Of a stretch of DNA of 64,000 bases, positions 23,745 through 35,758 are shown piece by piece. The stretch's first letter is position 1. Every line of letters begins with the position of its first letter. Source of the stretch: Cryptomeria japonica (lineage: Eukaryota > Streptophyta > Pinopsida > Cupressales > Cupressaceae); contig NC_081405.1 in NCBI RefSeq assembly GCF_030272615.1, positions 19,614,547 to 19,678,546 of the forward strand. Reading direction: 5' to 3'. Made by a program: the position numbers and the translations under genes. The notes beneath the pieces are model-generated. The model did no database searches and was not told the origin of the DNA. It worked only from the letters and a program-made list of their open reading frames with translations.

Positions 23745-24720
23745 GCTAATCTCGAGGGCCCGGACTCGGATTCGACCAAGTCCCAACAAGACTCGCCGAG
23801 ACTGGCGAACTCACCAAACTCGCCAAGTCCAAGCGAGTTCCGACTCCTAGACTCGACTGACAACAGCAAGGGAAAAAATGCAAAAAAATAAAATAAAAAA
23901 GAAAGATTTAAAGAGTTTTTTTTTGGTTCTATTATATCTAAGCGCAATGCTTTGGGTTGTGAGCACTATTGGAGTATGTTTGAGCACATACACTCCAAGA
24001 GGTACAATAGACTATCTGTGGAGAGGTTGAATGATCTAGTCTACATTCATTACAACCTTCGTCTTAGACAAAGATAGGTGTTGGACCATGACTCCACCCC
24101 GATCACCCTAAAGGAGGTCAATCCAAAATCTACGTGGATCATTGAGGCTACAAATCATGTCTTTAGTGATGAGGACCTTGATTGGGCTGACCAAGCAAAT
24201 AGAGAGGCTGAGGTTGTAGCCATGGCAAAGGAGGAGGATAGAGCACGAACAGACAGAGGCATGACTGATGTTGGTGAGGGTGGCATGGTTTCACAGGCAG
24301 AGATTATGTCTATTACATCATTCAAGACCTACCTTAGAAGCATTTGTACGAGCAATGTAGGCTCATTTGAGCCATAGACTTGTAGTTATTGTTTTGATAT
24401 TTGTTTGGAACATTTGATGTCATGGATTTCATATTCCATGAGTCTTTTATACATTTGACAATATTTATATATCTAAGTTTGTTGTTTCCTTCAGCTACAA
24501 TTTGCATTTATACTTATGTGATTGATGTACACTTGTGAATGTGATCAAATTAGCTTCTCTTTGATGATGTTATTGTGTCTTTAAGGTTTATTTAATAAAG
24601 GGTGCATGAAACAAATTTTAAATCCTTAAAAATCTCTAAATTTCTTGGTTTTTTCACTTTGTCGAGTCTATGCCAAGTTTTTTTGCCAAGTCTCGAGTCT
24701 GGTCACCCTCGTCGAGTCCA
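23745..24720 (+). mobile_element. hAT-like element remnant with GACTCG-rich ends
   Basis: Both ends are packed with ACTCG/CGAGT words (23753-23860 and 24660-24730) in mutually inverted sense: GAGGGCCCGGACTCG on the left and CGAGTCTGGTCACCCTC on the right. The interior carries a hAT transposase C-terminus. The arrangement suggests an internally deleted hAT element with subterminal repeats. An 8-bp target duplication was not found, so the ends are approximate. Confidence 0.5.
23935..24375 (+). pseudogene. hAT transposase C-terminal fragment
   Basis: The translation reads HYWSMFEHIHSKRYNRLSVE followed by RLNDLVYIHYNLRLRQR, the conserved hAT dimerisation-region signature, then a TAG stop at 24075-24077. 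The same frame continues from 24078 with an acidic tail (IIEATNHVFSDEDLDWADQA) to a stop at 24375. The corresponding part of the other hAT remnant at 14820-15249 is recognisably related. The catalytic and BED-finger regions are missing. Confidence 0.7.
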
Positions 24721-24993
24721 AGTCTCGTTTATTTGATTTAAAACTCATCTTATACACAAACCCATAAATGGAGGAGCTTCTAAAGGATGATGACCCATGG
24801 TTGGCTCCTAAAGCTCAAGGGTGGTCTATACTTAAAATCCATTTTAAATGGAATGGCAGGGCCGCCTATACATTTTGGCCACTATTTTCTTTCCGACAAT
24901 ATAATAAGAGTTTTGAGTATTGCCCCCAATGATCTCCATACCCTATAGTTATCATTTTTAAATTGCTAATACAATTTCTTCATTACTAGTAAT
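24721..24993. other. Spacer
   Basis: Nothing recognised between the hAT remnant and the LTR-D start at 24994. Confidence 0.35.
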
Positions 24994-25493
24994 TGTTGCG
25001 CCTTGCACACACACCCCATTCGCGACAAGGACCCCCTTTCCCTTTTGTCGTTGTCGGTTTTGAGTTAGAGTTTTGTGTCATGGTTTTGTTATAGTGAAAG
25101 AGGGAATGACTTGAATTGCATTTGCTTAGGTCAAGGTCACCGGCTCAAATGAGTCAGTCAGGAGTGAGTAGTTTTTGATGGATAGGGGTTCAACCGTATG
25201 GAACATAAATCAATGGCTTATTCAAAGCTTGCTTAAGGAACTCCTCTTCGAGATCCAAAAATCAACTAAGTATACCTTTCTCTCCAAATTCGGTCCTTGC
25301 AATCAAAACAAGATTACGACTTAGTCCTAAAATCCTTCCTACCACCAAATTTGACCCTAAAGTAGGCTTTTCCCAAAATTCGCACTATGCATTTGAACTA
25401 AGATTTGCCTTAACTTGATTTTCTCTCCTAGCTTTGAATTTGGCACCAATAAGTTGTCTTATACCTGAAATTGTTGATCAGAAAGTAAGCAAG
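24994..25493 (+). repeat. 5' part of an LTR-D copy
   Basis: TGTTGCGCCTTGCACACACACCCC followed by a GACAAGGACCCCC block marks an LTR-D start. Here only about 500 bp separate this edge from the internal gene, against about 1.8 kb in the copy at 30652, so the upstream U3 part has been shortened. Confidence 0.55.
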
Positions 25494-25920
25494 ATGAAGT
25501 ACGAATATCAAGGAGTGCTACGAGAGTCCAAGATCCAAAGCAAGTGGGAAAATGTGGGAGATACCAATTTTGGGCATGTGGACATTCAACAATTCAAGGT
25601 AAGGATGTATGGTCCTAATCCAACATGGAGGGCACAAATGATGGTTCAAAATGGCATTGCACAAGCTACTGGATTTCCTCAAGCCAATCAGAATTATGAG
25701 TTGATTGTGGAATGCAGCAAACATTACATACACTCCTCAAGAATAGTCTTTGCTAATGGAATGACCATAGCTGATTTCACACCTCAGGCTATTGCAGATA
25801 CATTCAGCATTCCAATTTATGAGCATATGAGGACCATACACATGGAGGAGGCATAGAGGCTTTTCTATTAGGATCCAAGCAAATGTAAGAGCAAAATGAA
25901 TGACAATTGGTATAAGTGAT
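25494..25920 (+). pseudogene. LTR-D internal gene, copy 1: N-terminal fragment
   Basis: From KMKYEYQ through SKWENVGD, MVQNGIAQATGFP, QNYELIVECSKHY, MTIADFTPQAIADTFSIP and EEA, this translation parallels the N-terminus of the minus-strand copy at 45226-44606. The frame then meets TAG at 25854-25856 where that copy has the Gln of DEAQVAYDMNP, and similarity fades after the DPSKCK segment. The open frame extends upstream to 25434, but those residues have no counterpart in the other copies. No function can be assigned. It is a broken member of a gene family carried inside LTR-D. Confidence 0.65.
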
Positions 25921-26843
25921 GGAAATATTGTCATTGATGTCAAAGGTGTGAAGAAGTTGTCATTGATGTCACCCAGAAGGATTAGAAATGAAGTCAATTT
26001 TATGATTATGTATTGTTGAGGTCAGAAGTAGAGGGCAACTGAATTATCATTGTTAAAGTTGAGAATATGGTCATGAATATTAGTGAGAATACAAGGTATT
26101 TGACTATACATGAAATCACTAACTATGCATCATATTTATGGATGGAATAGATGAAATTTCTGGACATCATTTCAATGAAGAAACTCTTAAGAACAGACTT
26201 TGTGGGAGCTTTAGTTGTAGCTGCAAATAATCATGAAGCATGCTATTGTCAAGTGGAACATAAGACAATAACCTTGTGTCATTACATAGACTGCAAAAAC
26301 ATAACATTATAGGCCACATGAAGGGGGATGAATAAAGCACCATATAGTATGCATCACCAAGAAAATAATGAAAAGAAGCCGACTCTATCCATAACGAGTA
26401 GAGAATTAATTTGCAAGGGGAACAACTTGTTTGAGAAGGATTAGAAAAGAACATTGTTTCATCAACTATTTTGAATCACAGCAATTTGGAAGTGGTTCAG
26501 TACCAACCCATTCTATTGGAGCAGCATTATGGAAGACTGCAGTAAACTTGATCCTTGACCCTCAAAATGGAGAACACGGAGATTAATCCAGAAGCCAATT
26601 GATTATATGTGTTACACAAACATTAAATGAAAAATCATCTGAACTTAAAAAATCGTAAGATTTGGAGACACAGCAAAACCTAGGAAATAATGTAGTTGGA
26701 CGTTATGCTAAAGAGAAATTGAAAACAAATGTAAAGGAGATGCGATTTCATGGAAGAGTCTGGTTAGAAAGAAATAAATTATAAGAGATAAAGTGCAATC
26801 TGTTTAATATGGAGACAATGATCTGTTTAATATTAAGACAACA
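25921..26843. other. AT-rich, no recognised gene
   Basis: Only short unrelated frames. Sequence continuity across the solo LTR-C (26844-28809) shows that this block and 28815-29473 were adjacent before insertion. Confidence 0.35.
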
Positions 26844-28809
26844 TGTAATATCCCACTAAATTTTTTTTTTGTTTTTTCAGGCCAATAGCAATTCATCCAC
26901 AACAATTACCCGTTAAGGTTAGAGTAATAAGGAAAACAACTAAAGGGAACCCTTACACCTTTTGTTCACCGAGAGCCCAGACTGGGAGGGTGAGAGCATA
27001 CGGTGTTTCGAGGATCGTCAGCATCAATAAACAAACTGAACATTACAACTGCATGGGCGGCAAGCCATCCCCTTCTGCTTATCCAGCAGGATAGAAACTA
27101 AACTTCTTGGCGGTAAACCGACCAAGGGAACTATTACAAGAAATCGAAGTTCAATCACTCTACCGCGTATTTCAGCGGGAGGACATTACATTAACAATCA
27201 CTCTACCGCATATTTCAGCGGGAGGACCAAAACATTGAACTTTATCACTCGACCACTTATTCAGCGGGAGGACATTACATTAAAACATCACTCTACCGCA
27301 TATTTCAGCGGGAGGACTATTTATCAAAGAAAACTGAATTACAAAACTGAGAAGGCGGCAAGCCAGCCTCTTCCACTTATGCAGTGGGAAGTACAAAAAT
27401 AAGCAGATAGAATGGGATGCTCAGTACTACTGAAACAATCCTTACAATAAGTAGATGAGATGAGAAGATTAACTGCAGATTTCTACACAATACTGTAATT
27501 TTCTGTTACACTGCTCTGCAGGCTGAAAGTACAGTTCCAGCAGCCCATGAAAACATGAAAATACTCATAACTCACTCAATGCTTACCCGAATTGACTCAA
27601 ATCAAGCCCAATCCCACCATACATCCAATACAATGACAACCAATCACAGCCACACCCCAAACAACCCTCTTTTTATTTTGCACGCATCCCAATGCAACCC
27701 AAAAAAACCCACGCCTAGACTAGGAATTTCGATTTTGCACAATTAAATCAATACTCAAACAAATGGGCTAAAAACTTACAAACTTATTTGCCAGTGCTGG
27801 GAAGGAAGATAGGAATAATACCCATAACTATCAGCCGCTCCAACAGAGAGATGTGAGCAAAAATGTGTTTCAGCCACAGGCAAAACCAGCAAGTCCAGAA
27901 TCGTTGCAACACCAAGATGTCTATGGCAAAGCTCTGAAAGCGATAGGAGAATACAAGGCACAGCTAGGTACTGTATTTCAAGTACGAAACCGGGTAGCAC
28001 TAGGGAGACGCACTCCGAAGCCTCAAGTTCTGTTGCCAATCCGGCAGCATAACATTACAGATTTTCAAGATGGTGCAAATGGGAACCCAAGCCTCATATT
28101 TATAACTTCATTCTTCAAATCCAAATGACATCCCTCCAAATTCCACGCTTGCATTTGAATTTCATTCCACTTTCATGTGGACCCAAGAGTAGCGCCCAAC
28201 TCCCTAAGTCAAAAGTCACGCCCAAGAGAGGGGAGGACCCACGTTGGACACTTAGGCACAAAAATGGCGATGTAAAGTGAAATAATATCCCCTTTTAAAA
28301 AAAACATTTCACATCCCATAAAATAATTGAATTTCGCCCAACTTAGGATTAAACAGGCATTAATCCCAAATTTAATAAACCAGCATCCAATAAATAGATT
28401 AATTAAATATTAACCTTAGGAAAGGAAATAATATTTAATTATGTTGCAAATATCTCCCGCACTGATTATTATCACCTCCAAGATGAAACTGAACCCGGAC
28501 GACCACAAACTGCTGCAGAATTCAAACCCCTGACTACTGCCAAAAATAGAAATGTGCCACCCAGCCACTTACTAAAAATAGTAAGTCAAGAATTAATGCT
28601 CAGAAAAATATGATCATCGCGTCCAGAGGCAAAGCAAGGAGTGTTCGGTCGGACAATGGCACCAGAACGGTCATCCCCTGACTTACTAAAAATAGTAAGT
28701 CTTCGTTTCATCGATGCTAGACCCTGATTACTCATTCCACCTAGCCTACGGGTCTCAGGAATAGGCTAATGGACCTCTGAAAGAACATCAGTGAGAAGGG
28801 GACATTACA
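26844..28809 (+). repeat. Solo LTR (family C), TSD CAACA
   Basis: It starts TGTAATATCCCACT and ends GGGGACATTACA, with perfect CAACA duplications at 26839-26843 and 28810-28814. Length is 1,966 bp. Characteristic internal features are repeated CTCTACCGCATATTTCAGCG and GGGAGGAC blocks (about 27,160-27,320) and two CTAAAAATAG palindromes near its 3' third. Two further, truncated copies lie head to head at 48.5-51.25 kb. Open frames inside (27853-28128, 27776-28039) show no domain. Confidence 0.85.
28572..28695 (+). promoter_or_regulatory. Pair of CArG-like palindromes in LTR-C
   Basis: CTTACTAAAAATAGTAAG appears twice, with its CTAAAAATAG core at 28572-28581 and 28686-28695. A related CCAAAAATAG sits near 28540. 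The same pair is conserved in the other LTR-C at 50891 and 51005. CTA(A/T)4TAG is the MEF2-type MADS consensus. Binding is inferred only. Confidence 0.5.
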
Positions 28810-28814
28810 CAACA

Positions 28815-29473
28815 AAGGCAAAGATTAGTTAATGTTTTGTTAAGACAAACAAGAGAACTGCAGCGACTATAATAGAAGCGGCTTTATGTTAGAAAATCGA
28901 CCAAGGCTAAGGAAATATCAATTTACATATGAAGTCATTATGCAGCGATCTTAATAGGATTTGATCAATTTACAGTGACTGTTATTATATTTGATAGCAG
29001 CCACTTCATAATAAAGTAGAGCCCATTGTTTAAGATAAGAAGCGACCAAGTTTAATATTTATGTAGGGCTAACTTTGGAATGATAAACTGTGATTAATGA
29101 CGTTAGTAAAGGTGGCGGCAATGATATCCAAAGGCAGTGACTATATTCATCAAAACTTGTCCAAGACGACTCATAGAAAAAGAGATGTGATTCATTTCTA
29201 AATAATATCATTTGTTCAAGAGATTGATTAGATATTTTGAACGGGTGCAAAGCAAATTAGAACATAATCGTTTTGTTATTGAAGACAACGATTAGTTAAT
29301 CAATCGAAGGCATTCATGAAGACCAATGTGGCAACTTGATAGAACATGTATTTGGTTTGATGAAAAATACTTAATGAGACGTTAAGTGGTGATTATTGAA
29401 AAGCGGCAATTACATTTTAAATATAAGTAGCAATTATTTTTAATGAAAGACATCAATTAACAGCAGTAATATG
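28815..29473. other. AT-rich spacer, possibly decayed LTR
   Basis: It continues the block interrupted by the solo LTR-C. Recurrent GCGGCAATTA/AGCAGTAAT-like words resemble the reverse complement of the family-A LTR body at 4.7-5.6 kb, but no edges are seen. Confidence 0.3.
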
Positions 29474-29927
29474 TGTGAGATTTTGCCAAGATCAAGAGCT
29501 CAATGAAAAGAACAAAATATAGGACAAGAATAAACTGTATTCTCATCAATAGTTGTTAATACAATGAATATGAGCCTGCATATATAGGCAAGGCTATATG
29601 AATATGTGAGCACACAAACATGACATGTGGTTCAATAAGAAACAAGGGTAGGTAGGAAATAGGTGTGGGTAGGTAGGAGAAACAATAAAATATTCCACAT
29701 GAGGTGGATCACCCACCAAAGGTGGAATTATCACTCCACAATAAGTGGATATGATAAAGTAGTAACAAGATCACACCATAAAAGGTGGAAATTCTCCTAC
29801 ACACACTATCCCAATGTTGCACAAACACCCAAGTGTCTCATACCCAAACTACTATGAAATGCATTATCCTAAGTAAACTTAAGTAAGGTGTAATAATATC
29901 CATGATGAATAATCATTTACGCCAACA
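29474..29927 (-). repeat. 3' LTR of the minus-strand Copia element
   Basis: Minus strand: starts TGTTGGCGTAAATG at 29927 and ends AAAATCTCACA at 29474, 454 bp. A polypurine tract AAGGGGGGG (29928-29936, minus) directly precedes it, as expected at a 3' LTR. Its end part matches 40367-40507 closely, including AGATCAAGAGCTCAATGAAA and ATATAGGCAAGGCTATATG. It contains a TATA-like GCATATATAGGC near 29580. Confidence 0.8.
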
Positions 29928-30651
29928 CCCCCCCTTAAGTGCAACTTAGGGGAATGCACTTAAGTCTACAATGCAACTAAGCAATGCAAGATGGGTCCCG
30001 GCTACATGGCCATGTTAGGTACCCATGTACAAATGCAAATGCATGCAAACCAATGCAATGAAATCTCTCACACGGCAGGAAAAGAGAGAAATACCCAATG
30101 GGAAAAAAGCCTCCCCCAAAAGAGAGATGAAAGCTATACAAGAGAAGTCCCATAGAAGCGTGTGAGGAACAAAACCCCATGTGAGGAAAAAGTCCCCCCC
30201 ATATGAGAGAAGAAGAGAAGCTAGGTAGCCCCCCCTCAATGTAGAATCTGCACCAATGATAGAAGCTTGATGATGTATGAAGAAACTGCTCCATGAACAT
30301 CGAACAACATTCCTCCCCTTAGGAAGAAACAAAACTAAAGGTGTATCCATGAAGTCTCCCCAATCATGAAGGGAAGATGTATGAAAAAAACTCATGATAA
30401 ATGAATTCTTTGAAAATTGCTCAAGTGTCTCCATGTCGATGCTGAAGGTTACCCCCTCCAAAGGTGGTAAACTGCTCCACACTGCTGAAAAAGGCACTCC
30501 AAGATCTAGTGGAGAAAAAAGTAGAACAAGTCCCAAAGACTCACATGTCTCCTCTAAGGATAAAAAGACCTCCTCCAGCTATTGTGCATAAGAATCCACA
30601 ATCATGTCAATCTCGAAAGAATGATCATGTAGAGAATGAACAAGAGGGTCA
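29928..30651 (-). mobile_element. 3' non-coding part of the Copia element
   Basis: Between the polypurine tract and the inserted LTR-D, this 720-bp stretch has long open frames on the minus strand (30015-30536) but no integrase, reverse transcriptase or RNase H motif. The long frames seem a by-product of low stop-codon content. GGTCA at 30647-30651 is the target duplication of the nested LTR-D. Confidence 0.5.
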
Positions 30652-30989
30652 TGTTGTGACCTAATCACACATCACCCCATCCCAGATAGGGACCCCCCTA
30701 GCTTTTAGGCCCTTTTGGTCGTTTGGTCTTGGTTTTTGTGTGTGTTGGTAGCAGTCTCTTCAATCTTTCCACGTTGCGGATGTTCGGGGGTCAGTTAGAA
30801 TTAATTTGCTTCTCTATCGAGTGAATTCTATGAAGTCTAGGGCCTGTTTTGTCCTTTTTCTAGGGTTTTGCCTTTTGTCCTAGATTTTAGAGGTTCCTGT
30901 TAAGGTTTTAGGAAAACTGAGCATACGACTGGAATCAGGACCCTTCAAGGGACCTCCCAGTAAAATTTGAGCCCAAACGGAGCAACTTT

Positions 30990-31110
30990 CTATTTTTAGA
31001 AAGTCCCTATTTTTAAGGGATTTTTCTGAGTCCCAGAATGTCGCCATTTTGCAAAAAATCAAACTTACTATTTTTAGTAATTTCTATTTTTAGTAAGTTT
31101 CTATTTATAG
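30990..31110 (+). promoter_or_regulatory. Cluster of CArG-like sites in the 6.3-kb LTR-D
   Basis: CTATTTTTAG occurs at 30990-30999, 31068-31077 and 31084-31093, and CTATTTATAG at 31101-31110. All four fit CTA(A/T)4TAG. The 31068 site lies in a CTTACTA..TAGTAA palindrome. Near misses lie at about 31007 and 31164. The spacing and position match the cluster at 7653-7815. Confidence 0.55.
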
Positions 31111-31370
31111 TAAGTCATTATTGCACCCTGTTTGGGGATCTAATGCTGACACCTGGAAAGTTTCTATTTTTGGAAAGTCGGTACTGGTAGGGTCAGTCAG
31201 ACAAGGCGACAAGGATCAGGCGTTCGCAGACATTTCTAATTCCGGAAAGTCAGACAGCAAACAAAGATAGCAAGAAATGGGTCAAGTGCTGGAAATCCAT
31301 GCCTAAAATGGAAAGCTCAGGAAAACACTTCAAAAGCACAGGAGGTCAAAATAATCTAAGTCTGGAAGCC

Positions 31371-31784
31371 ATTCACAAGTGGAAAAATCCACCAGTCCAT
31401 GGACATGGCCAAAATGCGCCCAAGACTGGGCTAGGGCGCTGAATTCAAGAAGGCATTCACAAGTGGAAAAATCCACCAGTCCATGGACATGGCCAAAATG
31501 CGCCCAAGACTGGGCTGGGGTGCTGAATTCAAGAAGGCATTCACAAGTGGAAAAATCCACCAGTCCATGGACATGGCCAAAATGCGCCCAAGACTGGGCT
31601 GGGGCGCTGAATTCAAGAAGGCATTCACAAGTGGAAAAATCCACCAGTCCATGGACATGGCCAAAATGCGCCCAATACTAGGCTGGGGCGCCAAAACCAA
31701 GAAGGCATTCACAGGTGGAAAAATCCGTCAATCCATGGACAGAGTAAAAATGCGCCCAAGTCTGGAGTTAGGCGCTAAAATGGG
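31371..31784. repeat. 84-bp minisatellite, about five units
   Basis: The unit beginning ATTCACAAGTGG starts at 31371, 31455, 31539, 31623 and 31707, exactly 84 bp apart. A sixth, degenerate unit follows at 31785 after a 78-bp step. Units contain CCAGTCCATGGACATGGCC and AATGCGCCCAAGACTGGGC. The middle units are nearly identical, indicating recent homogenisation. Because 84 is a multiple of three, several frames stay open through the array on both strands; I do not regard those as genes. Confidence 0.9.
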
Positions 31785-32343
31785 ATTCCCAAGGAGAGAA
31801 GGAAAATCCATGAATCCTTGGCATGGTGAAAATTTCACCCAAGCTAAAAAATTGAAATTTTGCCTAAGGCATGGAATCCAAGGAGTCAAGGAGGAATAAA
31901 AAGCAAAATTCCCCTCGGGCGAATTTTCGACTATGCTATTTTTAGACACCAAATCTCAACCAAGTGTGGAAAATTTTATAGATTCAGAATCGGGATGAAA
32001 TTCCCCATCCAATGAACCTAACTCCTAAATTTTAGGAAGATCCCTAAAAAATAGTAAAGTGGAAAAAGGGGCATGAAAATTCCTTCGAAAGCAAGAGATG
32101 ACAAGTAGAATGAAATCGAGCAAATCCTGAGAAAATCCTTCGATCTCCCTCCAAAATTAGAAAGAATGAAATCGTCGAGTTGGCAGAGGGAATCTTCCAA
32201 GTATGATGCATGACTTGGAGCATTTAAGGAAGATTTTAAATTTGAACTCACACGCATGGGAAACTGCCTTTGCATGGCATAGTAATTAAGGAAAGTATGA
32301 CGCGTCATGAATGCAATTACTAATTATAGCCTCTTGAGAATTC

Positions 32344-32351
32344 TATATAAG
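32344..32351 (+). promoter_or_regulatory. TATA box upstream of the LTR-D internal gene
   Basis: TTCTATATAAGTTTAGG lies 118 bp before the ATG at 32462, a normal distance for a plant promoter with a short leader. It suggests the internal gene has, or had, its own promoter within the LTR. Confidence 0.5.
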
Positions 32352-32461
32352 TTTAGGAAGGCATTTCAATCCTCATGTGCAAGATTCAGAAAAGAAGAAG
32401 TGGAGAAGCGAAGAATATTCATACTTAGCCTCTATTTTCATCATTTCAAGGTGCTTCCAAG

Positions 32462-35400
32462 ATGGCGGAACCAAGCAAAGCGGCTACTATCTCTAGGTAG
32501 GCATTGATCAAAGCGGATATGAGGGGTTTTCTTCCTCATTCTCGGTTGAATTCAAGATGGGATGAAATCAGCGATACTAATCTAGGCATGTTCAACTTGG
32601 CTGCATTCAAGATCTGAATGTTCGGAACAGCAGGACACAATCCATCCCCGACAGCTGTCAGAATTGTGAAGAGTGGGATAGTTGCAGCAACTGGTTTTCC
32701 TCCCCTTATTCAATGCCCAGAAGTGGTCTTGGAATGTGCAGCACATTACAATCTGGAGCGGAAAACAATCTCAATGCCAGATGGCAAGTTACCGGCGACA
32801 TTGACTCCAGAGTCAATTGGTGAAGCTTTCGGAATCCCTTCACATTATTCCATGACGTACAGGACCAGCAGCGGAGCTCAAGCAGTATATGAAGGAGGCC
32901 CTGCCAGGTGTGCTGATTTGATCAATAAGCAATGGTTGCTGAAGCCTAGAGTGCACGCTTCCAAGATGCCCAAAACTCTCACAATGTTCGAGTTCAAGCA
33001 GGAGTATGTGGACCTGATCAAGATGTTGAGCAGAATAATGGGATGCCCACATTCGGTGAACTTCGAGGCCTAGATGTTCTTCTACATAGGCAAGATCATG
33101 AATTCAAATACATTGATCGACTGGGCTAGATTGATCAGCCACTACTTGCATGAACAATTGAAGAACCTGAAAGAGAAAAGGTCTCTGTCCTTTTTCATGA
33201 GCTCCCACCTGTTCTATATGCTCGCACGAAGGGGAGGATTCGATGGGCTGCCAGCGAAAGGAATCATGGGTTGCAGACCAACTCAACTGAAAGTGCATGA
33301 ATGTTATCCTCAGCTGCATCTCCACAATATGAATTCTTACAGGTTGACGAATGACACCTTCACTATGTACCTGACACGACTTATGCAAAATAAGTTACAC
33401 ACGAGGTTGTCTCCACAAGCAAGTGCCTTGGTCCAAAGGTATGGCGCTGCATTCCTACAATTCCCTAAGTTCACCTACATCAGGACGCAAGGGTTCTCCT
33501 TCTAGTCTTACAAATTGCCCAGATATCCATCGGACAAGCTTATATTACTCGAGCTCATGAGGCAGTTAACTGCCTATGATCAACTACAGAAGAAGAAGAA
33601 GCAATCTATTGAATTTCCAATTGTCTTGGGGGATTTCATGGAGATATGCCCAGGTTTGGAGGCCGCTGAAAGTGCAGCAGGCGAATTGGCGTTCTATCGC
33701 CTACCATTTTACACATCCAAGGCCCAGTATGATCCCTACAGCCAGATTAGGAAGGTTGCCAGTGTCAAATTCATACACAGATTTAACTTGGAGGATTACT
33801 GGGCAAGTGTCGAGGATGACCTTGAGGTTCGGAGAAGAATGCACTCCAGACTGCCCCTCGACACCATCAAAATAAGTGAAATTCATCAGGTACCGGACCA
33901 AGTGAAGGAAGATTCAGATTTGACGCAACTCGAAATCGAGAGGGTAAAGGATCAACCTATCCAGTTGCCAGATTGGTCAGAGCCTGAGGTAGATGATTTG
34001 ACAATCTTAGCTAGACTAGTGCTAAAATTCACTAAGCACTGGATTGACAGGCAGACAAGAAAGTTGGTGGAAAACAATGTCCATCTGACAAACCAGCTAA
34101 TGGGAAATCTGGATTCCCACTGTGAGGCAACTGAAGGCTCTTCACAGGTTCAGGCAGGAAGAGAGGCCCGGATGGACAAAGAAAAAAATGCCCCAAAGAG
34201 GCCAAGGGCAACAAAGATGAAGGATATCCAGCAGGAAATCCCACATGAGGTTCAACAGGAAGCCCAGCAAGAGGAACCTCTACAAAAGAGAACAAGGACA
34301 GGAAGGGAGCATTCACCAGTTAGCTCCTCGAGCATACGGGAAGTGGAGATGTTCCCACATCCCGCAGGCCCACTTCCAGGGAACGTTCCAGCCCCTAATA
34401 TACTCAGCATCAACGCTTCGCAAGGCCATCATCAACCAAGAAGTCAGAGGCAAGAAAGTCCCTTGCACCAGGAAGAAGTTCACCAAGATAGCTTCGTGGA
34501 GACTATCCTTGGTGAAATGGAAGAAGAATCTCAGGAACAAATACATGCAAACGATCATAGCCATTCCATCCCCGCGCCAGATTGGTTGATAGGCAAATTG
34601 GGGAATGAAGCAGAAGGAGGAACCAATCCTGCTCAGGAGTTAGAAGAATTATTGAAGAGGATGGATCGGCCACCAGAAAGAAAGGCCCCTCGGAAGTTTT
34701 CCAAGGTGGTCAAGGAAGAATCTGGATCCCAGACTTTGCACATTGCTTAACCTGCAGTGGATAAGGATAGGAGTTAAATTAGACAAGAGGATTACGTCAT
34801 CAGACAAGTTGATCATGGCCATGCTTCCACCGGTCAAGTTGTGGGGGATTTTGAAGATTCCTCCTTAGCCATGAAGGAGAAGTTGCTGAAGTCAAAGGCA
34901 AAATGTAAGCGGCTGAGGGAGGAAAATAGATTTCTATGCGAATACGTCAGGAGTTTCAAAAGACCCCTAAGGGAAGCAGGTCCCTCATCCACTCCTCCTC
35001 CCTTCTTTCCCAAGGAAGTAGTTGATGATGCAGAACTTATTAGAGCAATGGCACAAAATTCCCGGGAATGGGTAGAGGATGTCTATGCTGAGGCAAGAAA
35101 ATTCGTTGAGGATCTAGCTCAGCTTCATTCGAGGTTCGTGGCCCTCCTAAGCAGATTAGAGACAGCAGAAGGACTATGGGAGGATGTAGATGTTTACCAA
35201 GACTTAACCATTTCCCGACTCAGGGCTTTGACAAAAACTCCAAGGCAAACTCTGGTGGACGGGAAAGTGATCCAAGAGAATGAAGCCTATGACTTTCCCG
35301 GATGGTTCTACGCCATCTGTTCAAGAAAGAACACCCTTGACAAATTCAGCATTGATTCTGTCACCTTGAAGGAATCTATCAGAGGGATACAGGAAGAAAT

Positions 35401-35758
35401 CCTTAGTGCCATGGAAGCTTTATTTTCAAGGAAACTCAGTGACGGAGGAATAACCGTGAACTCCTTGAAATCCCAATTGCACGATTTCTTCTTCGTCGGT
35501 TCGTTCCCTAAGGAACATTTTGCAAATGTTTCTTCATTCTCCGATATGATGAAGAAAATGCAAGAAGTCATGGCAGAGTGGGAAAGCTTCTTTTCCAGAA
35601 GCGAAGAGGAAATTGCCTTGATGGAATTCAACATTGAGAATGTGCCAAGTGTCTCCATCGGAGAACTAGAAGTTGTCCTCGGTAGATTCATTGCATACAC
35701 CACTAATAAACGAGATAATGGTTGTCCATTTTTGGACAAAATTCTTTTGACTGAATAG
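32462..35758 (+). pseudogene. LTR-D internal gene, copy 2: near-complete, six in-frame stops
   Basis: One frame runs 1,099 codons from ATG 32462 (MAEPSKAATISR) to TAG 35756-35758 with no frameshift. It is interrupted by TAG 32498, TGA 32615, TAG 33071, TAG 33503, TAA 34748 and TAA 34775. By comparison with the minus-strand copies, 32615 and 33071 replace tryptophan (TGG); the two TAA codons are explicable as CAA changes. Layout: residues 1-540, a probable globular region containing IVAATGFPP, TLTPESIGEAFGIP, VYEGGPARC, KMLSRIMGCPHS, and LPRYPSDKLILLELMRQ; residues 560-770, a polar low-complexity linker with basic clusters (KRPRATK, KRTRTGR); residues 800-1098, a charged region starting with a coiled-coil-like KEKLLKSKAKCKRLREENRF. 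No zinc knuckle, protease, RT or integrase is seen. It might be a gag-like or captured host protein. I cannot name the family. Confidence 0.7.

Noticed and set aside
30015-30536. 173-codon minus-strand frame next to the Copia 3' LTR
   Set aside because: Located where reverse transcriptase or RNase H might be expected, but it has no pol motif and a Phe/Leu/Ser-biased composition. Judged non-coding.
31371-31790. Possible CRISPR-like regular repeat array
   Set aside because: The repeats are contiguous without spacers, and the context is a plant retrotransposon. It is a minisatellite.
31330-31899. Overlapping repetitive open frames on both strands encoding 28-residue repeats
   Set aside because: They are forced by an 84-bp tandem array whose period is a multiple of three; several frames are open at once, and none has a separate start context or domain.
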